Origin: Arthrobacter sp. H-02-3
GTDB lineage: Bacteria > Actinomycetota > Actinomycetes > Actinomycetales > Micrococcaceae
Assembly (NCBI RefSeq): GCF_003097355.1
Contig: NZ_PYUI01000005.1
Location: 124,001-188,000 of the forward strand
Direction: 5' to 3'
DNA: 64,000 nt
Made by a program: the position numbers and the translations under genes. Shown one piece after another: positions 50,500-59,158 of this stretch (position 1 is the stretch's first letter; every line of letters begins with the position of its first letter). A model generated the notes under the pieces. That model was not told where the DNA came from and did no database searches. It saw nothing but the letters and a program-made list of their open reading frames with translations.

Positions 50500-51785
50500 C
50501 GGTCATAGTCCTGATCACCGCCGCACTGTTCGCGTGGGCGCTGGTATCGGCGCGGCTGCAGCAGGCGGACCTGACCGCTCCTATAGTGTTCACTTCTGTC
50601 GGCCTGGCCCTGGCCTGGGCCGGGCTGGTCGATGCCGCGTCGCCCCCGGCGGCCATCACCCCGGTTGTCGAGGTCACCCTGGTGTGGGTGCTGTTCTCCG
50701 ACGCCGCCCGTCTGCCCCTTCAGGAGTTGCGCCGGGACGTGGGCCGCTATGTGCGGTTGCTGGGAATCGGCCTGCCTCTGACGATTGTGTTCGGGTGGGT
50801 CCTGGCCGCCTGGTTCTTTCCCCAGTTCGGACTGTGGCTGGCCCTGCTCGTCGGTGCGGCGCTGGCCCCTACTGACGCCGCGCTCGGAATCCCCGTGGTG
50901 ACGAATCCGGCGGTGCCGTCGCGGATCCGCCAGCTGATCACCGTCGAGAGCGGCCTCAACGACGGCATCGCCACCCCGGTCGTCATGGTCGCGATCGCCG
51001 GCGCGGCCGCCGCCGCAGGTCTGGAGAGTGCAGCCGGTCCCGGCAGTGCCGCCGTCGAGCTGCTTATCGGCGCCGGCGTGGGCGCGGCAACCGGCGCCGT
51101 GGGCGGGTGGCTGCTGCAGCTGGCCCGCCGGCGCGGGACGAGCGCCGAGGACTTTGCCGGTGTCGGAGTCCTTGCCCTGAGCCTGCTCGCCTACACTGCC
51201 GCCCTCGCTGTGGGCGGCAACGGATTCGTCGCCGCCTTTTGCGGCGGGCTGGCGTTCGGCACGTGCGCCGGCCAACGGGCGCCGGCCGAACTGGTCTTCG
51301 TCGAGCAGATGGGCGGCTTGGTGTCGCTGCTGGTGTGGCTGGCCTTTGGAGCCATCACCATTCCGACCATGCTGGCGCACTTCGTCCCCCTGACCATCGT
51401 GTATGCCGTGCTCAGCCTCACTGTGGTGCGCATGCTGCCGGTGGCACTGGCCTCGATTGGCGCCGGACTGGACCGGCGCACCGTCCTGTTCGTGGGCTGG
51501 TTTGGTCCGCGCGGTTTGGCATCCCTCGTGTTCGCGCTGCTGGCGATGGAAGCCCTCGGACCAGTGTCCGATCAGGCGGTGGCCGTCATCGCGGCCACCG
51601 TGCTGCTCAGCGTCCTGGCCCATGGCTTCAGCGCCGCACCGCTGGCCGCCCGCTACGGCAGAGCGGCTGCCGCAGCGGGGCCGGAGCCGGGAGGGCCGGT
51701 GCCGGTCACCCGTGCTCCGGCCCGGGGCCTGAGCCGCCAGCACACGCCCACGGCACTTTTCCCGCGGAAGCGCCCCCGTCGGTAG
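50490..51785 (+). CDS. Cation:proton antiporter (CPA1-type, NhaP-like)
   Basis: 431 residues with about twelve membrane segments from residue 2 onward. APTDAALG and VESGLNDGIATPVVMV are the discontinuous-helix motifs of CPA1 exchangers, with the ion-binding Asp in ND; the segment GWFGPRGLASLVFALL near residue 335 is also conserved. It exchanges Na+ or K+ for H+ across the cytoplasmic membrane. There is no cytosolic regulatory tail beyond about 30 residues (PVTRAPARGLSRQH). Alone in its transcript, possibly with a short upstream leader frame. Confidence 0.92.
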   Translation: MELTVIVLITAALFAWALVSARLQQADLTAPIVFTSVGLALAWAGLVDAASPPAAITPVVEVTLVWVLFSDAARLPLQELRRDVGRYVRLLGIGLPLTIVFGWVLAAWFFPQFGLWLALLVGAALAPTDAALGIPVVTNPAVPSRIRQLITVESGLNDGIATPVVMVAIAGAAAAAGLESAAGPGSAAVELLIGAGVGAATGAVGGWLLQLARRRGTSAEDFAGVGVLALSLLAYTAALAVGGNGFVAAFCGGLAFGTCAGQRAPAELVFVEQMGGLVSLLVWLAFGAITIPTMLAHFVPLTIVYAVLSLTVVRMLPVALASIGAGLDRRTVLFVGWFGPRGLASLVFALLAMEALGPVSDQAVAVIAATVLLSVLAHGFSAAPLAARYGRAAAAAGPEPGGPVPVTRAPARGLSRQHTPTALFPRKRPRR

Positions 51786-51871
51786 TCCGAACGGACCCTG
51801 CGCGACGCCGTCGCAGTTCGCGCCACGCCGGTGCCTGTGATGAGTCTCACGCGCTATTTTCGCCATCTGGC

Positions 51872-51901
51872 TTGAGACGTCCGCGCGGCGCTGTGCACTA
51901 T
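51872..51901 (+). promoter_or_regulatory. Candidate promoter of the 67-residue protein gene
   Basis: TTGAGA (51872-51877) and CACTAT (51896-51901) with 18-base spacing. Start of transcription near 51908 would leave a leader of about 220 bases. Confidence 0.45.
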
Positions 51902-51907
51902 GGAAAG

Positions 51908-52131
51908 GCAGGGCGGGGAGCATGGCTCCCGGTCACGCAGCCCCGATGTTCCCTCCGACGCCACGCGTCCGCAGTGAACCAGGGGCACCCATCCTGGTGG
52001 ACGCAATGAGGCCAAACCGGTGAGCTCGCAGAGCTGCCCGAGGTCTCAGGCGTTCCTGGTTTGGCCCCACGGCGGCTCCGCATCGGTGCGGCAGCCGGAC
52101 ATCCGGATTCATGAAATGGAAGCACTGAACA
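51908..52131 (+). other. Structured 5' leader upstream of a small gene
   Basis: No gene is supported here, but four hairpins follow each other: GGGAGC/GCTCCC (51916-51930), ACCAGG/CCTGGT (51978-51998), GGCCAAACC/GGTTTGGCC (52010-52066) and CCGCA/TGCGG (52078-52091, with extra pairs outside). The third is the best because its 9-bp stem includes three A-T pairs. It may be a cis-regulatory RNA or a small RNA; I recognise no known riboswitch class. Confidence 0.4.
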
Positions 52132-52335
52132 ATGACGTTTGAAACTGCCACCTCTGTAACCCACAAGCTCTGGGACCGCTCCACGATGCACCACGAGCTG
52201 GACGCCCTGATTCACGACCTCTCGGAGCGCCACAACACCGCCAAGAGCAACATCGCGGTCCACGCCAGCGGACCGGGCACCTTCACGCTCAGCCTGAACC
52301 ACGGTGCAGCAAACCTTGAGGCAGTTTCCGCCTAG
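52132..52335 (+). CDS. Small hypothetical protein (67 residues)
   Basis: ATG 52132 after GGAAGCACTGAAC. The sequence has a helix-like first half (HKLWDRSTMHHELDALIHDL) and an amphipathic, beta-like second half (NIAVHASGPGTFTLSLNHGA). No signal peptide or membrane segment. I do not recognise a family. It has a long, structured leader and its own terminator, so it looks like an independently regulated gene. Codon use matches the neighbours. Confidence 0.6.
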   Translation: MTFETATSVTHKLWDRSTMHHELDALIHDLSERHNTAKSNIAVHASGPGTFTLSLNHGAANLEAVSA

Positions 52336-52345
52336 CAAACACACG

Positions 52346-52383
52346 GAGGACGACGGCGGGAGGTGACTCCCGCCGTCGTCCTC
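52346..52383. terminator. 17-bp perfect hairpin between small gene and MACPF-like gene
   Basis: Arms 52346-52362 and 52367-52383 are complementary throughout, with a GTGA loop and the recurrent core GACGACGGCGGGA. It begins 10 bases after the small gene's stop and lies 7 bases from the convergent gene's stop, so it can serve both. Confidence 0.8.
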
Positions 52384-52389
52384 TGGCAT

Positions 52390-54570
52390 TTAAGGCAGGA
52401 CGTCGCACGTGGTGAAGCCGGAGTTGCGCAGGAAAGTGGCGCCGGCTTGTGTGACCGCGGTGTCTCCGTCCAGCACGGCCGTCCAGATCAGGAAGTTGGC
52501 TGCCTCACTAACCAAGGCGATCAGCTTCGCCCCCTGGGGCAGGGGTCCGTCCGCCCCGAATCCCTCCAATGCCAGCGGCCCGGAGGGCTCATCCCCCACA
52601 CTGACCAGACTCCACTCGTCGTCGAGCGTCTCGGTGCCGCGCACCAGATGGACAGCAAATCTGGGCGACAAGCCAATCCTTGCCGCAGTGCCGTGAAACT
52701 GCGCATCCGGCCCGTCCTTCACAACGCCCCAGCGCACGTTGAATTGATGCAGGGACAAAAAGGGATTGGCAATGCCCTGGATATCCTCCAGGCCGGTGGC
52801 GACTTGGAGCGGATTGTCGTGTGTCTCCACGCTCCAGACTCCGAATTCGGTCTTTGCCATCAGATGTCCGACCGGTTTGGTGTCAGGCCAGATTGTGAAC
52901 TTGACGTCGGTCAGGCACAAGGTCTTCAGGTTCTTCGCCGCTGCCAGCGGGGAAATATCGGCGATCCGATTGCCGCCTACATTCAACGACTCGAGATTGG
53001 GACAGCGCCCGAGCGGCGCGACGTCGCTTACGTCATTGTCCGAAACGTCGAGTCCGCGCAGAAAGGTAAGTCCCGCGACCGGTTCCAGCTGGCCTATGCG
53101 GTTCCCCGAAACATTTACGTGCTGAAGCTTTCCCAGCTGTTCCATGCCCTGCAAACTCATCAGGGCGCCGTCGTTGTTTCTGCCGGTGATTGATAGTTCG
53201 GCGAGCCGGTCCCTTGCGATCATCGTCGGAAGATGGGCGATCGAGGTAATTCCCATATTTTCCGGGTACCACTCGATCGTGAACTTATCCAGCTCGCTGA
53301 CGACTTGCGCAAGCGCCTCGCCACGCAGGTGCTCCGTCTTCAGTTCGTCGCCGCCAGGATCCACGATCCCTTCGAGATTGTCGATCCGGCCGGCAACAGC
53401 GAAAGCGATCTGGTTCACCAGCTTCCGGTCGTCGGAAAGTATCCCCGGCTGATTCCGTTTCTCATACCAGTCGGCGTAGCTGCCCTCCACGCCGCCGATC
53501 CGCCGATGCAGTTCGAGAGTGGGAAATTGCAGCGGGGGGTCAGCCGTGGCCGGGTCAAAGAGTTGAGGTGGATCAATTTCACCCCTCGACAGGCGAACGG
53601 CATGACGAGTAGCGGCGTCCGTCGCACGCGCATAGGCCTGTGCCGCGGCCTGGAGCTCGGCGCTGGGAGCAGGATTTTCAAAGAACTCCGGATGTTCCGC
53701 CGCAAAGGTGAAGTCGTTGTACTTCTGGAGATAAGCGAGCCTTTGGCGGTCAGCGTCAGCCGTCGCTACGAGGAAGGCTTCCTGCTGAACCTTCGTAGGA
53801 ATCGGAATCGGCACGGTGTCATAAGTGGCAACTTCAATTTCGTACGGGAAGGGGTGATTGGCTACAGCTGTCGGGAGTGATTTGAGGCGGTCTTTCACCT
53901 CGTCAACGGTCATGGTTGTCCCGATTTCCTCTTCGCCCTCGCCGCCCTTCTGATAGAACACCACATGCAGTTCTGCCCGCGACTGGGACTGATCCTTGTG
54001 CGCGTTGAATTTGCCGCTGAAGGAGCCGCCAGCGATCACCCCGTTGATCTCCGCCTGCAATGTCACCGCAAGATCGGTCTGCACGGCCGTATCCAGTGAC
54101 GTGATTCGGAGTACCGCGAAAAATTCCCCGCCGCGAAATTGTCCACGTACGAACGAGTCACCGTAGGCCCTCGAAAACGCTTCAAACTGACTGGCTGTCA
54201 GCAGATCTTTCGCGTCTTGCTTGATGCGAAAGTTTCGTCCGCGCACGATCTGGTTATTGACGACCATTTTCGCCACGACGAACGTTGAAACGGAGTTGTA
54301 GGAGGTACTCTTCGAAAAGTCGACCTTGAGGCTTGCAGATGCAAATCCGTAGCGCCCCTGCGCTTCCGCGGATACGCCCAACGACTCCATCAGCGACTCA
54401 TGTGTTGTGATGATTTCGGCGGTTGCCTTGGCCTCCTGCCCGGACAGGCGCGACGGTTCGTCAAAGTCCAATGCGGTGCCTATGGCCAGGCCGCTGTCAC
54501 TGTTGAACCCCATCCCGATGTCTTCCCCGTTGTAAGTCAGGACGCGCACTTGGGGTAGTGGTGTGCTCAT
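52390..54570 (-). CDS. MACPF-like domain protein with leucine-rich repeats
   Basis: 726 residues from ATG 54570 (GGAGGAAGG upstream). The N-terminal region (about 1-260) resembles a membrane-attack-complex/perforin module: GMGFNSDSG, a Ser-rich strand FASASLKVDFSKSTSYNS, and the signature-like AYGDSFVRGQFRGGEFF (Tyr136, Gly147-148). A linker with Ala/Pro follows. From about 440 to 553 there are internalin-type LRRs, for example LRGLDVSDNDVSDVAPLG and LESLNVGGNRIADISPLA. The last 170 residues are a beta-rich domain I cannot name. There is no signal peptide or membrane anchor, so it is cytosolic unless released. Base composition seems less GC-rich than neighbours, hinting at transfer. Confidence 0.65.
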   Translation of the reverse strand: MSTPLPQVRVLTYNGEDIGMGFNSDSGLAIGTALDFDEPSRLSGQEAKATAEIITTHESLMESLGVSAEAQGRYGFASASLKVDFSKSTSYNSVSTFVVAKMVVNNQIVRGRNFRIKQDAKDLLTASQFEAFSRAYGDSFVRGQFRGGEFFAVLRITSLDTAVQTDLAVTLQAEINGVIAGGSFSGKFNAHKDQSQSRAELHVVFYQKGGEGEEEIGTTMTVDEVKDRLKSLPTAVANHPFPYEIEVATYDTVPIPIPTKVQQEAFLVATADADRQRLAYLQKYNDFTFAAEHPEFFENPAPSAELQAAAQAYARATDAATRHAVRLSRGEIDPPQLFDPATADPPLQFPTLELHRRIGGVEGSYADWYEKRNQPGILSDDRKLVNQIAFAVAGRIDNLEGIVDPGGDELKTEHLRGEALAQVVSELDKFTIEWYPENMGITSIAHLPTMIARDRLAELSITGRNNDGALMSLQGMEQLGKLQHVNVSGNRIGQLEPVAGLTFLRGLDVSDNDVSDVAPLGRCPNLESLNVGGNRIADISPLAAAKNLKTLCLTDVKFTIWPDTKPVGHLMAKTEFGVWSVETHDNPLQVATGLEDIQGIANPFLSLHQFNVRWGVVKDGPDAQFHGTAARIGLSPRFAVHLVRGTETLDDEWSLVSVGDEPSGPLALEGFGADGPLPQGAKLIALVSEAANFLIWTAVLDGDTAVTQAGATFLRNSGFTTCDVLP

Positions 54571-54817
54571 AACCCAGACCTTCCTCCGTGCCGGCCGCAT
54601 GCCATAACAGGCCCCACGCAACGACGTGCTGGCCTCAACAATCCACGCCTGTTCCGGCGTTCGGCTGCCGGTGTCCGCGGCTGAGCTAATTATGGACGAC
54701 GCCGCCTGCCCCGTCACGATGTCCAGGAATCACCGGCGGCAGAAGAACTCCGGCTTCCAGCGCGGCCAGAGCTTGGTCTGATTCCGCCCTGGCGGGCTCT
54801 TGGCCGCGTCGCCGCCC

Positions 54818-55420
54818 CTAGAGCCGGGCGCGCAGTCCCGCGATGATCACTTCGAGCCCGAAGTTAAAGGCGTCTTCTCCCCGCTGCCGGGGTGGTCCGG
54901 CATGTTCGAGCGCGCGTGTGAGCGCCGGGAACCCCTCGCCCGACGGCGCCCACACGACGTCGGGCGCGGCCAGATCAAGGGCCGCGCCGAGGGCGAAGCT
55001 GTCGATGGTCGTGATGGCCGAGACGACGTCCTTTCCCTCAAAGCCAGCGCCCTCCAGCGCCAGGGCCAGATCCTCATACAGGCCGATGACCTTGGCGTCC
55101 TGCACAGTCTGCAGGACCATCAGCGGGGCCAGCCTGGGATGCCGGGCGAACGCGTCACGGTAGGCGCGGATCACTACACGGAGGGTGTCTTCCCAGCTCA
55201 GCCCCTGAAGTGCGGGATATGGGGTCTCGCTGATGATACGCCGGCGCATCAGCTCAAGGATCTCCTCCCGTCCGCTGACGTGGTTGTAGATCGATGACTG
55301 GCTGACTCCGATGCGCCGCGCCAACTTCGGCAGGCTGAAGTCGCCGGTCTCATCGACCAGTTCGAGGCTGGCGGTTACGAGTCCGTCGATGGATATCAGC
55401 GGAGCGAGCGGGCGGCCCAT
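54818..55420 (-). CDS. TetR-family transcriptional regulator
   Basis: 200 residues from ATG 55420 (MGRPLAPLISIDGL), with GGAG 8 bases ahead. The HTH (about 15-55) shows DFSLPKLARRIGVSQSSIYN and HVSGREEILELM. The C-terminal domain resembles TetR_C_33-like regulators without named motif. It is divergent from an APC permease and amidohydrolase operon. The perfect inverted repeat at 55503-55525 overlaps that operon's -10 box, which makes the permease operon its likely target. Confidence 0.9.
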   Translation of the reverse strand: MGRPLAPLISIDGLVTASLELVDETGDFSLPKLARRIGVSQSSIYNHVSGREEILELMRRRIISETPYPALQGLSWEDTLRVVIRAYRDAFARHPRLAPLMVLQTVQDAKVIGLYEDLALALEGAGFEGKDVVSAITTIDSFALGAALDLAAPDVVWAPSGEGFPALTRALEHAGPPRQRGEDAFNFGLEVIIAGLRARL

Positions 55421-55475
55421 GGGGATTCTCCAATCAGTGGCTCCTAAGAACCTACACAATTCTTGGGACTCAGTA

Positions 55476-55525
55476 TTGTGCGCCGGGTCACAGGGACCCA
55501 TAATAAACGAAAGGCTATCGTTTAT
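55476..55525 (+). promoter_or_regulatory. Promoter and TetR operator of the permease/amidohydrolase operon
   Basis: TTGTGC (55476-55481), 17 bases, CATAAT (55499-55504). The inverted repeat ATAAACGA (55503-55510) and TCGTTTAT (55518-55525), 7 bases apart, covers the start point. Repressor there would occlude RNA polymerase. Confidence 0.75.
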
Positions 55526-55558
55526 GAGAGCTCCTGACCCCTCCAAAGGAACCCCCAC

Positions 55559-57016
55559 ATGTCCGACACCCAAACACAGCCGTCCAAGACGGCGGCCGAG
55601 AACGGCCTCAAACGCAATGCCATTGGCACAGGCGGCATCGCCTTCCTGGTCATTTCCGCGGCCGCCCCGCTAACCGTGATGGCCGGCGTCGCGCCGGTTG
55701 CCATTGCGACCGGCGGTATAGGTGCCCCCGCCGGCTATCTGATCGCCGGCGCGGTCCTCACGATCTTTGCCATCGGCTTCATGGCGATGACCCGGCACGT
55801 CAAGGCTGCCGGAGGCTTTTACACCTACATTTCACTGGCCATGGGCAAGACGGTAGGTCTGGCCTCCGCCGTGCTGGCGATTGTCTCGTACAACTGCCTT
55901 CAGATCGGCGTTTACGGGCTCTTTGCGGTGCAGACCCAGTCCATGCTTCATTTCATCTTCGGTCTCGACGTCCCTTGGCCGGTCGTGGCGCTCAGCGCCG
56001 TGGCCGCCGTGTGGTTCCTCGGTTACCGCGGCATTGATGTCGGCGCCAAGGTGCTCGGGGTCCTACTGGTCGCCGAAACCGCCATCCTCGCAGTGATGGG
56101 CGCGGGCATCCTCTCGCACGGGGGTGCCCACGGGATCAGCGGCTCCTCCTTCACCCCGGAGAATGCCTTCAACCCTGGAGTACTGGCAATTCTGGGCATC
56201 TGCTTCGCCGCGTTCATGGGGTTCGAGTCCACCGTTCTGTACCGGCGGGAGGCGCGGAATCCGGACAAATCCGTCCCCCGGGCGACCTTCATCGCTGTGG
56301 GCTTCATGTCCGTCTTCTACGCCTTCATTGTGTGGACCGTGGTCCAGGCGTACGGTGACGGCGACGTGGTCCAGGCGGCGGGACAGCTTTCCAACGGAAT
56401 GTTCTTCGCGACCATCAACCAGTACGTCGGCCCATGGGCCGAGGTGGTCATGTACGTCCTGATTGTCACCAGCGTCTATGCCTCCCAGCTGGCGTTCCAC
56501 AACGCCATCAACCGCTACGTCTACATGCTGGCCCGCGACGGCGTCCTGCCGGCGTTCCTGGGCAGGACGCACTCCAAATACAAGTCCCCGCACCGTGCCG
56601 GCCAACTGCAGTCCCTGCTCGCCGCCGTCGTGATCATTGTCTGTGCAGTCCTCGGCGCAGACCCATACCAGCAGCTGTTGATCTGGGTAAACACGCCCGG
56701 CATCTTTGGCATCGTCGGGCTGCAGGGCCTGGTCTCGGTGGCCGCCTTCATCTACCTTCGCCGGAACCCCGCGGCGGTAACGAACCGCCTGGTCGTTCCG
56801 CTGAGTATCGCCTCCGCCGTGCTGCTCTTCGCCGTCGTCGCCATGATCGCGGTCAACATCGAGCTGCTAACCTTCGCCGACACCCTGACCAACACCATTA
56901 TTTTGCTGGTCACTCCTGCCGTCTTCCTGGCGGGACTCCTCACCGCCCGCAGGCTGCGCACCCGGCGGCCCGCGACCTTCGAACGCATAGGAAGTTTTGA
57001 AATCCATGAATCCTGA
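55559..57016 (+). CDS. APC-family amino acid/polyamine permease
   Basis: 485 residues with about twelve membrane segments; AAAGGA precedes ATG 55559 by 8 bases. AIGTGGIAFLVISAAAPLTVMAG is the helix-1 region, and GFESTVLYRREARNPDKSVPRA is the conserved loop seen in the amine/amino acid branch of APC transporters. It probably imports an amine, amino acid or amide. The last bases overlap the amidohydrolase start, so uptake and hydrolysis are coupled. A TetR repressor is divergent. Confidence 0.9.
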   Translation: MSDTQTQPSKTAAENGLKRNAIGTGGIAFLVISAAAPLTVMAGVAPVAIATGGIGAPAGYLIAGAVLTIFAIGFMAMTRHVKAAGGFYTYISLAMGKTVGLASAVLAIVSYNCLQIGVYGLFAVQTQSMLHFIFGLDVPWPVVALSAVAAVWFLGYRGIDVGAKVLGVLLVAETAILAVMGAGILSHGGAHGISGSSFTPENAFNPGVLAILGICFAAFMGFESTVLYRREARNPDKSVPRATFIAVGFMSVFYAFIVWTVVQAYGDGDVVQAAGQLSNGMFFATINQYVGPWAEVVMYVLIVTSVYASQLAFHNAINRYVYMLARDGVLPAFLGRTHSKYKSPHRAGQLQSLLAAVVIIVCAVLGADPYQQLLIWVNTPGIFGIVGLQGLVSVAAFIYLRRNPAAVTNRLVVPLSIASAVLLFAVVAMIAVNIELLTFADTLTNTIILLVTPAVFLAGLLTARRLRTRRPATFERIGSFEIHES

Positions 57017-58625
57017 TCTGATCCTGCTCGCCGACACCGTCCACACGCTGGACGGCACGCCGGAACCGGTGCAGGCGGTGGCCGTAGAGGACGGCCTGAT
57101 TGCCGCCGTCGGCAGCCGCACCGACGCCACGGACTGGCGGACGGCCGGGACCCATGTGCTTGACCTGGGTGCTGCCACGCTGACGCCAGGGCTGGTGGAC
57201 AGCCATATCCATCCGGTCCTTGGCCTCGATATGACCGGCGGCCGGGATCTCTCCGGCGCCCGGACCCTCACCGAGGTGCGCCAACTATTGCACGCTGAGG
57301 CCGCCGCCGCCGCACCGGGCGGATGGGTGCGGGGTTGGGGGCTAGACCCCAACGTCTTCGGCTCATCGCGCGTGCACCGGGAGGCTGTCGACGACGTCGT
57401 CGCCGGACGCCCCACCCTGATTCGACTCTTCGACGGGCACTCGGCGCTGGCCAGCGTCCGCGCCCTGGAGCTTGCCGGCGTCACCGGCCCGCGAGTCTTT
57501 GAACAGGCCTCCGAAGTAGTCTGCGACGACGACGGGGTGCCGACGGGACTGCTACTGGAGGCGGCGGCCGTAGACCTTGTGGAGCGACACGCGCCAACGG
57601 AGCCGTTCGCAACCCGGAAATCCCGGCTGGCGGAACTGCTCCGCCGCTTTGCCCGCTCGGGGCTCACCGGCGGACACGTCATGGACCTCGGTGCGGGATC
57701 GCTCGAACTCTACCGCGCGCTGGAGAACGACGGCGACCTGCCGCTGCGGCTGCGCTGCGCCGCCTGGTGCATGCCCGGAAGCGGAGAGACGGAGTGGGCG
57801 GAACTTGCGATGATGCTCCGGGAGGGCGGCCGCCGCTGGTCGGTGGATGCCATCAAGCTCTTCGTGGACGGAACCATTGACAACGGCACGGCCTGGCTCT
57901 TCGAACCCGACTCCTACGGCCAATCCACCGCACCCTTCTGGCCGCGCCCGCAGGAGTATGCCGAAGCAGTCCGATACTTCGCCGGTCGCGGCATTCCGAC
58001 TGCGACCCATGCGATCGGGGATGCCGGCGTGGCACATGTGCTCGACGCCCTGGAATCGCTGCGTTCCTCGACTCCCGCGACGGTCCACCGGGTGGAGCAC
58101 ATTGAATCCATCCCGGACAACCTGATCAAGCGGTTCGCCCGACTGGACGTCGTGGCGAGCATGCAGCCGACCCACTGCACCCACTACTCACGGGCGGACC
58201 ACAGCGACAACTGGTCCACGCGGCTGGGCAGGGAGCGGGCCGACCGAGCCTGGCGCTGCCAGGACCTGCGCAAGGAGGGAGTGACGCTGGCCCTGGGGTC
58301 GGACTGGCCCATCGCACCGTTCGAGCCGTTGCCGATCATGGCCGACGCCCGTTTGCGACGGCGTGCCGGCCAGCCGGACGAGTCGCCCATCGGGCCAGGC
58401 CAGGCGCTCACAGCCCTCCAGGCCCTGGAGGGCTACACCTCGCACGCCGCGCGCGCGGCGGGCCTATTCCACAGCACCGGATCGATATCGGTCGGCAAAC
58501 GCGCAGACTTCACTGCCTTTGAATGCGATCCGCTCACGGCAGACCCCGATGACCTGGCCGGCAGCAACATCCTGGGCACAGTCGTGGACGGAGAGATCCA
58601 ATTCATGCTCGACCGGGTGGAATAG
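57006..58625 (+). CDS. Amidohydrolase (YtcJ-like)
   Basis: 539 residues from ATG 57006 inside the permease's last codons; AGGAAG lies upstream. The metal-binding HxH is in VDSHIHPVLG, later ligands are in IKLFVDGTIDNGTAWLF, HAIGDAGVAHVL, HRVEHIESI, and Asp in LALGSDWPIAP. This matches the YtcJ/N-substituted formamide deformylase branch. It should hydrolyse an amide or formamide in the cytosol, releasing an amine. The overlap with the APC permease suggests the imported compound is the substrate. Confidence 0.9.
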   Translation: MNPDLILLADTVHTLDGTPEPVQAVAVEDGLIAAVGSRTDATDWRTAGTHVLDLGAATLTPGLVDSHIHPVLGLDMTGGRDLSGARTLTEVRQLLHAEAAAAAPGGWVRGWGLDPNVFGSSRVHREAVDDVVAGRPTLIRLFDGHSALASVRALELAGVTGPRVFEQASEVVCDDDGVPTGLLLEAAAVDLVERHAPTEPFATRKSRLAELLRRFARSGLTGGHVMDLGAGSLELYRALENDGDLPLRLRCAAWCMPGSGETEWAELAMMLREGGRRWSVDAIKLFVDGTIDNGTAWLFEPDSYGQSTAPFWPRPQEYAEAVRYFAGRGIPTATHAIGDAGVAHVLDALESLRSSTPATVHRVEHIESIPDNLIKRFARLDVVASMQPTHCTHYSRADHSDNWSTRLGRERADRAWRCQDLRKEGVTLALGSDWPIAPFEPLPIMADARLRRRAGQPDESPIGPGQALTALQALEGYTSHAARAAGLFHSTGSISVGKRADFTAFECDPLTADPDDLAGSNILGTVVDGEIQFMLDRVE

Positions 58626-58646
58626 CACAGCGGCTGTAAGCACTAC

Positions 58647-58685
58647 GGCGGGTGGAATGCTCAACCATGGGCTTTTCCACCCGCC
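58647..58685 (+). terminator. Terminator after the amidohydrolase gene
   Basis: GGCGGGTGGAA (58647-58657) and TTCCACCCGCC (58675-58685) form an 11-bp perfect stem with a 17-base loop, starting 21 bases after the stop codon. Confidence 0.7.
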
Positions 58686-58729
58686 CTATCGAGTCGCGCG
58701 GCATATTTGTTCACACTCCCCTCACCCGG

Positions 58730-58759
58730 TTGACAGCCTCACAGCATTGAACCAATAAT
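58730..58759 (+). promoter_or_regulatory. Strong sigma-70-like promoter of a small-protein operon
   Basis: Consensus TTGACA (58730-58735), 18 bases, then AATAAT (58754-58759). Transcription from about 58766 leaves a leader of roughly 185 bases before ATG 58952. Nothing else between 58626 and 58951 looks like a gene. Confidence 0.7.
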
Positions 58760-58951
58760 GAACGTCATTCATTTATTTGCACGCTCCTCTTCCGCCTGCA
58801 CCGGCAAGCGGCGTCGCGGGCCCGCCGTCAGTGCGTTAGCCCCACTGGGGACGGTGCGCTGGCCGCAAGAAACACGTCCGGGCCCGGAAGCGGACGTCAT
58901 CGCGCGTGGACTTGCACCGCACCAACACATTCCTCGAAGAAAGGCGACATC

Positions 58952-59158
58952 ATGAGCGACGATCACGACTGGAGCAACCTGGTCGGCCGGCCGGTGGAGG
59001 TATGGAAGGACGGGCATCTCATCCGAACCGGCTATGTGGACGACGTCGCCCAGGCTGCAGGCGCCCTATGGCTCGCAGGCCACGGCGCGGACAGGCGGGC
59101 CCTCTATCAAAAGGCAGACGGCTATTCCGCCAAGCCGGTATGCGAGGCGGCGCCGTGA
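58952..59158 (+). CDS. Small conserved-looking protein (68 residues)
   Basis: ATG 58952 has GAAAGG with 7-base spacing. The sequence begins MSDDHDWSNLVGRPVEVWKD and continues through LIRTGYVDDVAQAAGALWLA, a compact alternating pattern that suggests a small beta-barrel or SH3-like fold. Cys at the end (VCEAAP) is single. No family is recognised. The stop overlaps the next GTG start, so it is coupled to the second small protein. The consensus promoter upstream indicates high expression. Confidence 0.65.
   Translation: MSDDHDWSNLVGRPVEVWKDGHLIRTGYVDDVAQAAGALWLAGHGADRRALYQKADGYSAKPVCEAAP

Noticed and set aside
58758..58955. A 65-codon frame starting MNVIHLFARSS
   Set aside because: Its start lies at the edge of the -10 box of a strong promoter, so it would precede the transcription start; no ribosome site and no recognisable sequence.
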